Positions 22,571 to 34,258 of a stretch of DNA of 64,000 nt are shown one piece after another. Position 1 is the first letter of the stretch; every line of letters begins with the position of its first letter. The DNA lies in assembly GCF_036850765.1 (NCBI RefSeq), contig NC_089493.1, forward strand, positions 132,004,239-132,068,238, in the 5' to 3' direction. The notes below the pieces were generated by a model. That model saw only the letters and a program-made list of their open reading frames with translations. It was not told the DNA's origin and did not search any database. The position numbers and the translations under genes are program-made. This DNA is from Saccopteryx bilineata. Taxonomy: Eukaryota > Chordata > Mammalia > Chiroptera > Emballonuridae.

Positions 22571-23039
22571 TATTTTCGATACAGAGAAAATTCATACCTC
22601 TTTTACTCATCTTCATTCTAATGTGTTTTCCTGAGTGGGTGACAGGTTCAGAGGTACCATATATTTCGTTCCATAAGACATACTTTTTCTCCCCCAAAAG
22701 AGGAGGTAGAAATGGCCGTGCATCTTCTGGAGCACTGGAGTCAGGAACCTATGGTTCACAAGCCAGATGTGGCTCTTTTGATGGCTGCATCTGGCTTGCA
22801 GACAAATCTTTAATAAAAAAAATAATGTTAAAAATATAAAACATTCTCATGTATTACAATCCATTCATTTCCTACCGTTCATGTTCATGGTTGCGGGTGG
22901 CTGGAGCCAATCACAGCTGTCCTCCGGGACAACACCAAATTTTTATTGGATAATGTGTAAGGTACATGGGTCATTGTGAGGTCAAGAAAGTAAACTTCCC
23001 TCCTTTTAATCAAGTAATCAGCTAATTGCAGAAACCCTT

Positions 23040-23300
23040 TTGACAAAGAAGATGGCTAAAAGAAAAAAAGATGAGGAGTATCGTACTTTTCAGCAGGAAT
23101 GGACAGAGGAATTCGCTTTTGTGGAGAGAGCAGGTTCTGCAGTGTGTCTAATATGCAAAGATAAAACTGCATTGATGAAATGGTCAAATATAAAGCGGCA
23201 CTTCGACACGCCATACTACATTTGCATCGAAATATCCAGCGGGGGGGACAGCAGGAAGAAACCATGTCAAGAGCTACTATGCAGAGTGCAAGCTAGTTAG
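23040..23300 (+). pseudogene. hAT transposase N-terminus with BED zinc finger
   Basis: An 86-codon frame opens with a Lys-rich stretch (MTKKMAKRKKDEEYR), as in ZBED/GTF2IRD2-type hAT proteins. Next come FQQEW, then EFAFVE, then the metal-binding part AVCLICKDK, and KWSNIKRHFDTPY, which supplies the histidine half of a BED finger. The usual Arg-His pair near the final His is changed (TPY), so metal binding may be impaired. The BED finger normally binds the transposon ends in the nucleus. The frame shifts before residue 86, and homology continues after 23300 in other frames. Intact members of this group have been domesticated as host proteins, but this copy shows breaks and no intron, so I read it as a dead transposase. 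Confidence 0.82.
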
Positions 23301-23665
23301 CAGCAACTCTTGTGTTTGGACCCGACAAGGTAAATGGAATTCAGCTAGCTTTGCTGGTGCTTTAGCAATTGTGAGAAACGGAAAGCCATTCACAGGTGGG
23401 GAGTATGCCAAAACATTCATGCTTGATGTTGCCAATGAACTTTTTGACGACTTTTTGGATAAAGACAAGATAATCAAATGAATAAAAGAAATGCCTCTGT
23501 CGGCAAGAACTGTTCACGATCGTACCATCATGATGGCAAATCAAATTGAGGCAACACAAGTGAAGGACATAAATGCAGCACCATTCTTTTCTCTCGCTTT
23601 GGATAAGTCAACATAACGTAAGCCATTTATCCCAGTTCAGCGTGATTGCTGAATTGGGCAGTGTG
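23300..23665 (+). pseudogene. hAT transposase middle segment, frameshifted
   Basis: Continuation of the same hAT transposase in broken frames. Recognisable runs are NGKPFTGGEYAKTFMLDV, a stop after KDKIIK, IKEMPLSARTVHDR, and FFSLALDKST. Another frame then gives VSHLSQFSVIAELG. LALDKST followed by QFSVIA is the usual start of the hAT catalytic domain (the first catalytic Asp lies in LDxST). The remainder of the RNase H-like domain and the C-terminal dimerisation region are absent. At least one stop and two frameshifts make it non-functional. Confidence 0.8.
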
Positions 23666-24191
23666 CGGAACCCCGGTATCTGCTGAGTGATCTCCTGGTT
23701 CTGGGGTTTCCACAGTTGCATGTAGCGCAGGAAGGAAGAGGAGCGACGGTGTGTGGGTGCATTCATCTGGCATCATTCAGGGCAGACATCACAGGCACGC
23801 TGCAGTGGTGGAGGGCTGCGCTGCAGTTGCTGGAGCTCTGTGTGAAGTGATGATGTCACTTATTGCCAGCCTAATAGCATTTCACTGGTTGGCTGGCTGA
23901 CAGGTAGGGGAGGGGCCAAGGATGCGAGTCGCGAGCAGTGAGCTGGGAAGCCAGTGAGAGCACAGGCAAAGCAGTGGCAGATGGAAGAGGCTATGCTGCT
24001 CATCTCCATCAGTTTATTCCAGCTGTAATCCAGGTAGTTTACCTATGTAGTGACATTAGAGTAAAAAAATAACTGGACTTTCCCTAGTGCAGCAGCAGGG
24101 GGTATCCTGAATTAAAGAATAACAACAACCTGAATGGCCCGTCCTGGAGTCTAAAAGACTCTAGGACCAGCAGATTTGCTATTCCCTAGAT

Positions 24192-24534
24192 CACTGGTCC
24201 CCAATCCCCAGGCCGCAGACCGGTACTGGTCTGTGGGCCATTTGGTACTGGTCTGCAGAGAAAGAATAAATAACTTAACATTATTTTCGTTTTATTTATA
24301 TTGAAGTCTGAACGATGTTTTATTTTTAAAAAATGACCAGATTTCCTCTGTTCCATCTAAGACTCACTCTTGACGCTTCTCTCATAAGTTTAACAATTTA
24401 AAAATATCACAGTTTTTACACTGGTCACATAATTTTATTTTGTGCATTTATCCGTCCCACCCTAAAGGCTGGTCCGTGAAAATATTTTCTGACATTAAAC
24501 TGGTCCGTGGCCCAAAAAAGGTTGGGGACCACTG
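24192..24534. mobile_element. Non-autonomous hAT element (343 bp)
   Basis: The same family as 3057-3405 in reverse orientation, with shared 'ccgcagaccggtactggtct' and 'aggttggggaccactg' ends. An exact 8-bp duplication CCCTAGAT flanks it at 24184-24191 and 24535-24542. It inserted into the interior of the pogo element. Confidence 0.94.
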
Positions 24535-24542
24535 CCCTAGAT

Positions 24543-25690
24543 CGCCCATAGACACCTTTTCTGGGGGTTTCACGCTGCAGCTTTGCGGCTAAAGCACACT
24601 CCCGAGCCCAGCCATTCAGATAGGCTGGAAGCCTGAGCATTCCGCAGACTGCAGTAGAACTGGGGATGCAGCCGTTTCCTCCAAATACTAGAGCTCTGAT
24701 ACAGGACCTTATGCCACATAAAGCGCTGATTGGACCAGAGCCTGCACATGTACCCTGGGAACATGGAAAAGGTACTTTTTACGAGCAATCCTGGAGGTTT
24801 TATATGGCGGGGTATCCCAAATTGGGATGCCCAAGGAAATGGACCAAAACTCTATATTTTGGTCCACTTTGTCGCCCCCTTGTGGCATTGGTCCTCTGTA
24901 CTACCAGGAACTGCTGATACTTACAGTACCTCTTTTAGAAGCAGTCTATAGCAGCCACAGAGCATCCCATCAGGCTTGCAGGGTGTGCAGTAATGTGCAC
25001 AGCTGTACAGCGAGCATGATAAACTGCTTGCGGGCATATAGGGCACAAATAGCAAAGTGGTAAGTATCAGTGGCCCTGTTTCCAGTGGTACCGAGGGCCT
25101 ATGTGGACTAATGGGAAGTCTAGTCATTTTTTACTGGATTTCATCTTTAAAGCAAACCATCACCAGTTTGTAAAAAAATGGTTCTTAGTACCTGCTCACT
25201 AGGCTCAGGGGGGCATCCCGATTGCAAAGAACTTCCCTCCTCAAAGACTAGTATCACTTACCTGCACCACGCTCCCTTGGCAAAACTATGCCTGCACACC
25301 TGCAGTTGGCTTGACTGCCACCGCCCAATTACAGATGCCAGTTTTTCAGGGGGGCAAAGTGCAAGTAAGCCTGGTACGCAAGTACTAACACCCATTTTTC
25401 TAAAAAGCATAATTATGGAACACACAGAGGCTTCATGTGTGTACCATAAATATAAAAAAAAGATGCTCATAGATGAAAAAATAAGATGAAACTATATAGA
25501 CTGCACTCCTCAAGCCCACCGCTGTGTTTCAAGTTCCCTTGCTGGACTGGTGCTACAACTTGCCTACATCTTTCCTGCCGGCCGTTGGTGCAAACCCCTT
25601 CACCTAACCCCGCCTCACTAGCTTCTGACATTAACCCCGTCACCTAACCCCCAGCTGCTGACCATAACCCCTCATTTATCCCCCCTACCC
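24543..25690. other. Unclassified interior segment of the pogo element
   Basis: About 1.15 kb between a hAT MITE and the pogo transposase remnant. It is absent from the shorter pogo copy at 48968-49895. It has a more even base composition than its surroundings and several open frames of 68-103 codons on both strands, none with a domain I recognise. It could be the normal non-coding interior of a longer pogo element, or a separate insertion, possibly retroviral. I see no LTR, TSD or pol motif to decide. Confidence 0.4.
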
Positions 25691-25704
25691 AGTCTGTATA
25701 TGGT

Positions 25705-26025
25705 GTTTAAAGTCTTTATGCGAGAAAAGTGGAACAAATGGATGGCTGCTGGTAATCATGATCTGACACCAACTGGACAAATGAAGAGACCCACTATCAC
25801 TCAAGTTTGAATGGATGAAAACATCATGGCAGTCAGTGAAGAATAAAACCCTGGTACGGTCATTCAAAAAATGTGTCATTAGCAATGCCTTAGATGGCAC
25901 TGAAGATGGTATCATATATGAAAATAGCGAAGAAAGTAATACCAGTGATTGTGAGCAACTGAGCTTCTTAAATTCTGACACTTCTTAAATTCTGATCTGT
26001 TCCTGGGATTCCCGGACAACTAGAA
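25705..26025 (+). pseudogene. pogo-type transposase C-terminal remnant
   Basis: Plus-strand reading gives KVFMREKWNKWMAAGN, then PTGQMKRPTITQV, then KTSWQSVK and FKKCVISNAL. This is the region after the third catalytic Asp of pogo/Tigger DDE transposases, ending with an acidic SD-rich tail and a stop. The upstream part of the DDE domain is absent. A stop interrupts the reading after TQV, and small indels are present relative to the copy at 48968-49895. Shared indels or stops would show whether both were moved by one master copy. Confidence 0.78.
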
Positions 26026-26249
26026 GAGTATTTGAACATTAAAGTCTCTTCTCATTTGTTAATAACAGTGCTAGTGGTTGTTAATACTGCTGTTGAGTTT
26101 ACATTGTTGAAATATTATTGTGGTATATTTCATTAAATATTTTAACACACCATTTGGTTTAGAATATTTTTTTTCTTATTTTCCTCCTTAAAACTCTGGA
26201 TACGTCTTATGGTCAGATGCATCTTATGGAGCGAAAAATACAGTACATG

Positions 26250-27764
26250 ATGTTCTGCTAATTTTGCTTAGGCCTTCACAGGAGTAGGTAGTCCCATGGA
26301 GGTCCATGGAGGTGTGGTTGAGCATATTATGGTACGGTATCATCAGTATCTAAGTGTCCTGTCCATCACTATGTGAACAATTGGAGAACTTTTTATCTAG
26401 AGGGCTCTAATTATCTCCACAGCAGACCATGCTCAATTTGACAGTGTCATCATATTTAGTATTTGAAAGTTGCACAATTGCTATGGGATGTAGCCCTTTC
26501 TTTCTGCCTCAATCCTGCTTTTCTTCTACTGTTTTGGAAATATGATACTCACATTTTCACACAGATACCCAAATAACTGACTGCTGAAATGATTGGGTAA
26601 TTTATTGTTAGTACATAACTTGTTGATGTGTTGTTGGATGTATGAAATTTTCACTGTCGCCTGAGTTTGAATCCCAGTTCTGCTAAGCTTCATTTTTTTT
26701 AAAATTTGTCAAACAGGATAAAAGTATCTACCTCATAGAATTGTTTTAAGGATTAATAATGACTATAAAACAGCACAGTGCCTGTAATGCAGTCTATCTC
26801 AGATATTAGTTGTAAAGTTAATATATTTGTCATTGCCATCATCATGGTCATTGTTCCATGTTTCATATCAGCAGTGATTTGAAGAGACACTTCACTAGTC
26901 CTGATTTCTGCCTGGAACTGGAAGACTAAATGATGAAATGTAGCACCTTTCTGCTTGACATGTACTGTAAACCTCCTTTTGCAGGGAAGAGTTTGCTACC
27001 TTCAGTGGCGTGTACCTTCAGTACATCCTTGCTACAAGAATGCTGGAATATGGTAAACCTTGGGAGTTGGTTTTCCTTTGCTTGTATTCCATCCCTTTCT
27101 GCCCAAATGTAGCTCATATTTCCATTACACATTCCCCTGGATGGCTTCTCCAGTAGAATTGAAATAGTGCAATTTGTATTCTGTCCTTGAATTGAGACCA
27201 GAATTAGGAAGTACATTCAGTGCTTTTGGTAGCAAAGTTCTATAATGGCCTCTGAGATAATTACTTTGATTATAGCATACATATTTTTATGTATAACCAT
27301 TAGTTTATGAAATAATGTTCACCACTTATCATTCCTAGATTTGTTACATATTTTTTCTTTAATTTGAAAAACATTTCTGCATGATAGATGGTATCATCTC
27401 CCATTTACAAATGAGAGGACTGAGGCTCAGAAATGTTAATAATTTGCCAGAGGCTGCATAGCTGTTTAGTGAGAGACAGAGTTGATTCACAGCACAGCTT
27501 TTTTTGTTTCAGAATTAGAAAGCTGACTCCCAAAGTTATGGACAAATTTTTTTCCCTAGAGACACATAAGGGGTATGTTTAAATAAAAAGAATAGACAAA
27601 AGAAGGTCACTAGGTGGAAAGAAGGTGTGAAGGAGATTAAATGATAAATGTGGGCCAACTCTAAAAGATAGCAGAAAGTATCTTTGAAAGTACTTCTGGC
27701 ATTGAAACGATTCATAGAAGACAGTTGTTTTGTTTGATGGAGGGTTTTATTTTACTTCACTCCA
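26250..27764. other. Mostly unique DNA with two MIRs
   Basis: Two MIR-like segments occur at about 26640-26820 ('gtttgaatcccagttctgct', 'ggataaaagtatctacctc') and 27340-27510 ('tcatctcccatttacaaatg', 'gaggactgaggctcagaaat'). The rest is unassigned. The 96-codon antisense frame at 26926 has no domain. Confidence 0.5.
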
Positions 27765-27922
27765 CTTCAACTGGAGAGCGAATGACAGAGAGACAAGAAG
27801 AGATGAGAAGCATCAACTCTGTCATTGTGTCACTTAAGTTGTTCAATGATTAATTCTCATGTGTGTCTTGACTGGGTGGGACGCTCCAGCTGAGCCAGTG
27901 ACTCCTTCTTCAAGCCAGCTTT
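27765..27922 (-). mobile_element. Partial SINE, family B
   Basis: Antisense tail-side half: 'gagatgagaagcatcaactc', 'ttaagttgttcaatgatta', 'ccagctgagccagtgactc'. It breaks off before the tRNA-like head, with sequence returning to unique DNA at about 27922. Confidence 0.75.
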
Positions 27923-29234
27923 CTTAATATTTTTGATAATGTCAAGTTTTAACTTGGAGATTCAGAATTGAAAGTTTCAAATATATCTAGGAGAGAGGAT
28001 AAAGATAATATTATCAGTGGAACAAAAAATGTAGAAATAGAAATGTTATGCTTAATAGAAAAAAATGACCAAGATAAAGTGTTAAAGCTATATCAATTAG
28101 ATGGGGGTTTGATCCTAGACATGGTTCAGAGAAGGCTAATTGCAAATACTTTCTTATTCCGGGAGAGAAAATTGACATAGACAGTCTGGAGTTTGTTGCC
28201 ATAGTATTAAATTATATCTCTCTAGAAATGACATCCCAATGTGATGCTTCTTTTATTTGGAAATTGTTTAAGTCGGGGGGTAAAATAAACACTTAATAAC
28301 TGCAACTATCTGAGAAAGTATTTGTAGTACACTAAGGATTCAGAAATGAATTTCATTAGCTGCACGTTAGGAATTTATATCTTTCACTCTGAGATTTTAA
28401 TATTTTCATGTGTTTAAGCCTCTACAAGAGGCCCAAGTCCTGTGTCTTCAATTACCTATGATTTAGTTGCAAATACTTAAAATATGCTAAATACACCCAC
28501 TTGCTAACATTCACTTCCACAAGGTAAACTGGTCTCATTTCCCTTCCTGTCAACTGTTTTCTGAGTTTATGAGAGAGGTCCTCATCTACATGGTTGCTCA
28601 GGCACCAAACTGCTGTTACTTTTGATATACTTCATCTGTATATCTTTTTAAGTCTCCTTTGGAATATATTGTTTGTCCCTTTCTTTTCATTACTACTAGT
28701 TGGTTGAGCATTTTTCCTTTTTTCGACTATGTAGGAACAGGAAATTGTCTTGATTTTTGAGAATTCCTGTAACACACTCCCAGTAATTTTTGAAAGATGT
28801 TTTCCTGATTAGTGTCTTTTTTTTTCTTATATTAGTTATTCAGTGTTAGTTCTGCTGCTAGAGTATGTCATTGGAGACTTAGCTCCCTATCAAACTGTAA
28901 GTTTCAGTTCTTATGCATTAGTTAGGGTTGGCCTAAAAGATGTTGAAACCATTAAATGGTAACAGGTAATAAAATCATTTTCCATATTGTTTTGAATTTG
29001 AACAACAAATTCATTCGTTTTCCCATAAACAAAAGGTAAGATAATGTTTGAAGACACAGGTTGCAACCTAGTGTGAGTGAATTTCTACCCTGCAGTATGA
29101 AGTTTCTATGTTTCATTTGGAATTTTAGGAGCAAGCTAATTATATTTACACCTGGGGAATGAACATTCAATCATCTGAGAGGATAATAGTGTATGATAAG
29201 GAATTATTTTAAAAGTTTTTTATAAGGAAGAATA
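27923..29234. other. Unique-looking DNA
   Basis: No gene or repeat assigned. The 70-codon frame at 27968 and the 72-codon antisense frame at 28952 show no domain. Confidence 0.4.
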
Positions 29235-29628
29235 AACTTTATAATTTTTTTAAAAATTCACTTTTATTTTATTAATTTTAACTTACTGTGTTTAAATAGA
29301 TTGAAGTGTCCCACCGAATACATCCCCCCAACCCCGTGTTCCCCTCAACACTCCCCTTACCCCCTCCCCCGAACACCTTCCCCCCTTCCCTCCAGGCTTT
29401 GCTCTTCTGCTCTCTATAACACTGTGTTATGTATATATAATTTCACCAATCTCTTTCCCTTCTCTGATCCCATCCTCTCATCCCCTTTCCCTTTGTCCGT
29501 TTTCTTTCTGGTCCCTTTGATCCTGCATCTGCTTCTATAATTCCATTCGTCAGTTCACATTGTTCATTGGATTCCTCAGATGAGTGATGTCATATGATAC
29601 TTTTCTTTCTCTGCCTGGCTTATTTCAC

Positions 29629-32600
29629 TTAACATAATAGTTTCCAGGTCCATCCATGTAGTCGCAACGGTAAGATTTCCTTTTTCATGGCTGCATAGTA
29701 TTCCATTGTGTATATGTACCATGGCTTTTTAGTCCACTTGTCCATTGACGGACACTCGGGCTGTTTCCTTATCTTGGATATTATAAATGCTGCCATAAGT
29801 ATGGTGGTGCATTTCTTCTCTTGAGTCAGTGATTTGGTGTTCTTAGGATATATTCCTAAAAGTAGGATGGCTAAGTCAAAAGGCAGTTCCATTTTTAAGT
29901 TTTTGAAGAATCTCCATACTGTTTTCCACAGTGGCTGCACCAGTCTGCATTCCCACCAGCAGTGCAGAAGGGTTCCCTTTTCTCCAAATCCTCGCCAGCA
30001 GTATGTGTTGTTTTGTTAATAAGTGCAATTCTGACTGGTGTAAGGTAGTATCTCCTGTGGTTTTAATTAGCATTTCTCTAATGACTAGTGATGATGAACA
30101 TTTTTTCATCTGTCTATTGACCATCAGTATGTCTTCTTTAGAGAAGTGTCTATTCATTTCTTTTGACCATTTTTTTCATTGGATTGTTTATCTTCCTGGT
30201 GTTGAGTTTTACAAGTTTTTAAAAAATTTTGGTTATTAACCACTTATCAGACTTATTGTCGAATATGTTCTCCCCATTCTGTGGTTTGTCTTTTTATTTT
30301 GTTCATATTGTCTTTAGCTGTGCAAAAGCTTTTTAGTTTGATAAAGTCCCATTTGTTCAGCCTTTCCTTTATTTCACTTGCCCGTGGAGATAAATCAGCA
30401 AATACATTGCCACAAGAGATGTCGGAGAGCTTACTGCCTATGTTTTCTTCTAAGATGCTTATGGTTTCATGACTTACATTTAAGTCTTTTATCCATTTTG
30501 AGTTTATTTTTGTGAATGGTATAAATTGGTTGTTTACTTTCATATATTTGCAGGTAGCTGTTCAATTTTCCCAACACCATTTGTTAAAGAGACTGTCTTT
30601 ACTCCACTGTATGCTCTTACCTCCTTTGTCAAATATCAATTGTCTATAAAGATGTGGGTTTATTTCTGGGTTCTCTGTTCTGTTTTATTAATCTATATGT
30701 CTGTTCTTATGCCAGTACCAAGCTGTTTTTAGTACAATGGCCTTGTAGTACAACTTGATATTAGGAAGTGTGATAACACTGACTTTATTCTTCTTCAATA
30801 TTGCTGAGGCTATTCGTGTTCTTTTTTGGTTCCATATAAATTTTTGGAATATGTGTTCTATATCTTTGAAGTATGTCATTGATATTTTAATTGGTATTGC
30901 ATTGAATTTATAGATTGCTTTGGGTAATATAGACATTTTAATGATGTTTATTCCTATCCGTGAAAACGGTATATGCTTCCACTTATTTGTATCTTCATTG
31001 ATTACTTTTAATAATGTTTTATAATTTTTCAAGTACAAGTCTTTAACCTCCTTGGTTAAGTCTACTCCTAGGCACTTTACTTTTTTTGTTGTAATAGTGA
31101 AGAGGATTGTTTTCTTAGTTTACCTTTCAGACAGGTCATTGTTAGTAAATAAAAATGCCTCTGATTTCTGAATATTAATTTTATATGTTGCCACTTTGTT
31201 GAATTCATTTATCAGGTCCAGTAGTTCTTTGACGGAAGTTTTTAGGGTTTTCTATGTACAGTTTAGGGTTTTCTATCGTCAGCAAATAATGATAGTTTTA
31301 TTTCTTCTTTTCCAATTTGGATGCCTTTGATTTCTTCTTCTTGTCTAATTGCTGTGCCTAGGACTTCCAGAACTATCTATTTGAATAGAGTGGTGAAAGG
31401 GGGCACCCTGCCTTGTTCCTGGTCTTAAGGGGATTGCTTTTAATTTTTCCCTTTGAATATAATGTTGGCTGTGGGTTTGTCATAGATGGCCTTTAGCATG
31501 TTGAGGTATGTTCCCTGTATTACCACTTTGCTGAGAGTTTTGATCATGAATGGGTGCTGGATTTTATCAAATGCTTTTTCTGCATCTATTGAAGTTATCA
31601 TGTGGTTTTTATCCTTCCTTTTGTTTATGTGATGAATCACATTTATTGATTTGTGAATATTGTACCATCCTTGCCTCCCCAGAATAAATCTCACTTGATC
31701 ATGATGTATGATTTTTTTCATGTATTGCTGGATCCGGTTTGCTAATATTTTGTTGAGGATTTTAGCATCTGTATTCATTAGGGACACTGGCCTATAGTTT
31801 TCTTTCTTTCTTTTTTCTTTGCCTGGTTTTGGAATCAGAATAATGCTTGCCTAATAAAAGGAGCTTGGAAATCTTTCCTCCTCTTGAATATTTTGAAGCA
31901 GCTTGAGAAAGATAGGAATTAGTTCTTCTTTGAATATTTGGTAGAATTCACCTGTGAAGCCATCTGGCCCAGGGCTTTTGTTCATTGGGAGTTTTTTGAT
32001 AACTGTTTTGATCTCATTTGTTGTAATTGGTCTGTTTAGGTTTTCTGATTCTTCCAGATTGATTTTTGAAAGATTATATGTTTCAAGGAATTTGTCCATT
32101 TCACCTAGGTCAGTGGTTGGCAAACGCATTAGTCAGTAGATCCAAATATCAACAGTACAATAATTGAAATTTCTTTTGAGAGCCAAATTTTTAAAACTTA
32201 AACTACATACGTAGGTACATTGTTTCTAACTTAAAATTAGGGTACTTCTAAGCTGGCCAAAGAGCCGCATGTGGCTTGTGAGCTGTGATTTGCCGACCAG
32301 TGACCTAGGTTGTCTAATTTCTTGGCATACAGTTCTTCATAGTATTTTCTTACCATCCTTTATATTTCTGCTCTGTCAGTTGTTACTTCTCCACTCATTT
32401 CTAATTTTATTTGAGTCCTGTCTCTTCTTTTCTTGGTGATTCTGGTTAAAGTTTCATCAATCTTGTTTACCTTTTCAAACAACCAATTCTTGGTTTCATT
32501 GATCCTCTGTATTGCTTTTTTAGCCTCTATGTCATTTATTCCTCTCTGATCTTTATTATTTCCTTCCTTCCACTTCTCTGGGCTTTCTTGCTGTTCTTTT

Positions 32601-33256
32601 TCTAGTTCTTTTATACCCAGGGTTGTTTATTTTAGTTTTTTCTTGCTTCTTAAGGTATGCCTGTAATGCTATGGACTTCCTTCTCAGGACTGCTTTTGCT
32701 ATGTCCCATAAATTTGGAATTGTTTTATGTTCATTTTCATTTGTTTCAAAGAAATTTTTTATTTCTTCCTTGATCATATTTTTAACACAAACATTATTTA
32801 GTTTCCAAGTGTTTGAGTGTTTTTCTATTGTAGTTGATTTCTTGTTTCATGCCATTGTGATCAGAGAAGATGCTTGATGTGATTTTAATCATCTTAAATT
32901 TACTGAGACTCGTTTTGTGTCCTAAGATGTATCTAGTCTATCCTATAGAATGTACCATGAACACTTGAAAAGAATGTATATTCTGCTGCTTTAGGGTGAA
33001 AGGTCCTGAAGATATTTATTAAATCCAGTTGATCTAGTGTGTCATTTAAGGCTGCTGTTTCTTTGTTAATTTTCTTTCTTGAGGATCTATCTAGTGCTGT
33101 TAGTGGTGTATTGAAATCCCCTAGTATTATAGTATTGCTGTTGATCTTGCCCTTTATGTTCATCAAAATCTGCTTTATATACTTAGGTGTTCCTATACTA
33201 GGCTCATAGATATTTATAATGGTTGTATCTTCCTGTTGGATTGCTCCTTTTATCAT
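29629..33256 (-). pseudogene. L1 A ORF2 (endonuclease-RT), broken
   Basis: Pieces in order on the minus strand are as follows. Endonuclease at 32933-33256 carries ILGDFNTPL, the catalytic GDFN. The linker and RT start at 31851-32129 has [17 protein letters not shown] sequence around 31440-31787 has [16 protein letters not shown] and [16 protein letters not shown] thumb and C-terminus follow at 30253-31038, and the last domain at 29629-29940 has YYAAMKKEI. The frame is cut by several stops and indels and by a hAT insertion, so no active protein can be made. Confidence 0.9.
32111..32302. mobile_element. Non-autonomous hAT element (192 bp)
   Basis: Termini CAGTGGTTGGCAAAC and TTTGCCGACCAGTG are inverted copies. 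An exact 8-bp duplication ACCTAGGT flanks it at 32103-32110 and 32303-32310. Removing it restores continuous L1 ORF2 sequence. It is shorter than the other hAT MITEs, and its subterminal 'agccaaa...' arms belong to a separate family. Confidence 0.94.
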
Positions 33257-34022
33257 TACAGAGTGATCTTCTTTATTCCTTGCTGTATATAACCTTTGTT
33301 TTAAAGTCTATTTTGTCAGTTATAAGTATTGCTACTCCAGCTTTTTTTCATTTCCATTTGCATGAAATACTGTTTTCCATCCCTTTACTTTAAGTCTATG
33401 TGTATCTTTTGTTTTGAGGTGGGTCTCTTATAGACAGCATATGTATGGATCCTGTTTTCTTATCCTTGCAACTACCCTATGTCTTTTGATTGGAGCATTT
33501 AATCCATTTACATTTAAGGTTATTATTGATATGTAGTTGTTTATTGCCATTTTATTCTTTAAATCTACATTCCTCTTTTAGTAGATATTTTCCCCCTTTG
33601 TTCTGTTTACAACATGCCCCTTAACATTTCTTGCAGCATTGGTTTGGTTGTAATGAATTCCTTGAGTTTTGTTTTTTTTTTATTAATTTTAATGGGGAGA
33701 CATTGATAAATCAGGGTACATATGTTCACACAAAACATCTCCAGATTATTTTGAATTTGATTATGTTGCATACCCCTCATCCAAAGTCAAATTGTCTTCT
33801 GTCACCTTCTAACTGGTTTTCATTTTGTACCTCCCCTCCCCCATTCCGTCCCTCTCCTTCCACTCCCCCCCCCCGTAACCCCCACACTCATGTCCTTGTC
33901 TCTGAGTCTCATTTTTATGTCCCACATATGTATAGAATCATATAGTTCTTAGTTTTTCTGATTTACTTATTTCGCTCAGTATAATGTTATCAAGGTCCAT
34001 CCACGTTATTGGAAATGATCCG

Positions 34023-34258
34023 TTGTGTGCGACTTCTTAGTTGTTCATTGATTGCTTTCTCATATGTGCCTTGACCGCGGGCCTTCAGCAGACTGAGTAA
34101 CCCCTTGCTGGAGCCAGCGACCTTGGGTCCAAGCTGGTGAGCTTTTTTGCTCAAGCCAGATGAGCCCGCGCTCAAGCTGGCGACCTCGGGGTCACGAACC
34201 CGGGTCCTTCCGCATCCCAGTCCAATGCTCTATCCACTGCGCCACCACCTGGTCAGGC
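34023..34258 (-). mobile_element. tRNA-derived SINE, family B, tail-truncated
   Basis: Antisense copy with its CpG-rich tRNA-like head intact but no A-tail at the left. The exact 13-bp TGGAAATGATCCG flanks it at 34010-34022 and 34259-34271. A SINE lacking the poly(A) side but with a perfect duplication is unusual for target-primed insertion. Confidence 0.93.

Larger units (their letters stand above)
22733..23665 (+). mobile_element. Truncated coding hAT transposon (ZBED/GTF2IRD2-like)
   Basis: The 5' end ('tcaggaacctatggttcaca', 'ggctgcatctggcttgcag') matches the inverted end of the MITE at 14571-14888. A BED-finger frame follows, then a broken transposase reading to about 23660, where pogo sequence resumes. 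The 3' half, 3' terminus and therefore the TSD are missing, so a deletion removed them after insertion into the pogo element. Confidence 0.85.
22657..26243 (+). mobile_element. pogo-type (Tc1/mariner) transposon with nested insertions
   Basis: The left end (22657-22700, 'cgttccataagacatactt') and right end ('atcttatggagcgaaaaata' up to 26243) are inverted copies. The element is flanked by the target dinucleotide TA at 22655-22656 and 26244-26245. A transposase C-terminal remnant lies at 25705-26025. Nested inside are a truncated coding hAT (22733-23665), a hAT MITE (24192-24534) and an unclassified segment. The copy at 48968-49895 shares both ends and the C-terminal coding part, in opposite orientation. 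Confidence 0.85.
29235..33668 (-). mobile_element. L1 element A, 5' truncated
   Basis: A minus-strand L1 of about 4.4 kb. It runs from the 3' UTR with its C-rich tract (29320-29400), through ORF2 C-terminus and reverse transcriptase, to the ORF2 endonuclease start, and stops in the ORF1-ORF2 spacer ('atttcttgcagcattggttt'). L1 B's tail begins at about 33671. A hAT MITE lies at 32111-32302. L1 copies itself by reverse transcription at nicked target DNA and is the likely source of machinery for the SINEs here. Confidence 0.93.

Noticed and set aside
23040..23300. Domesticated ZBED-family host gene
   Set aside because: The frame breaks soon after the BED finger, further stops follow, and the copy is truncated inside a transposon, so a live gene is not supported.
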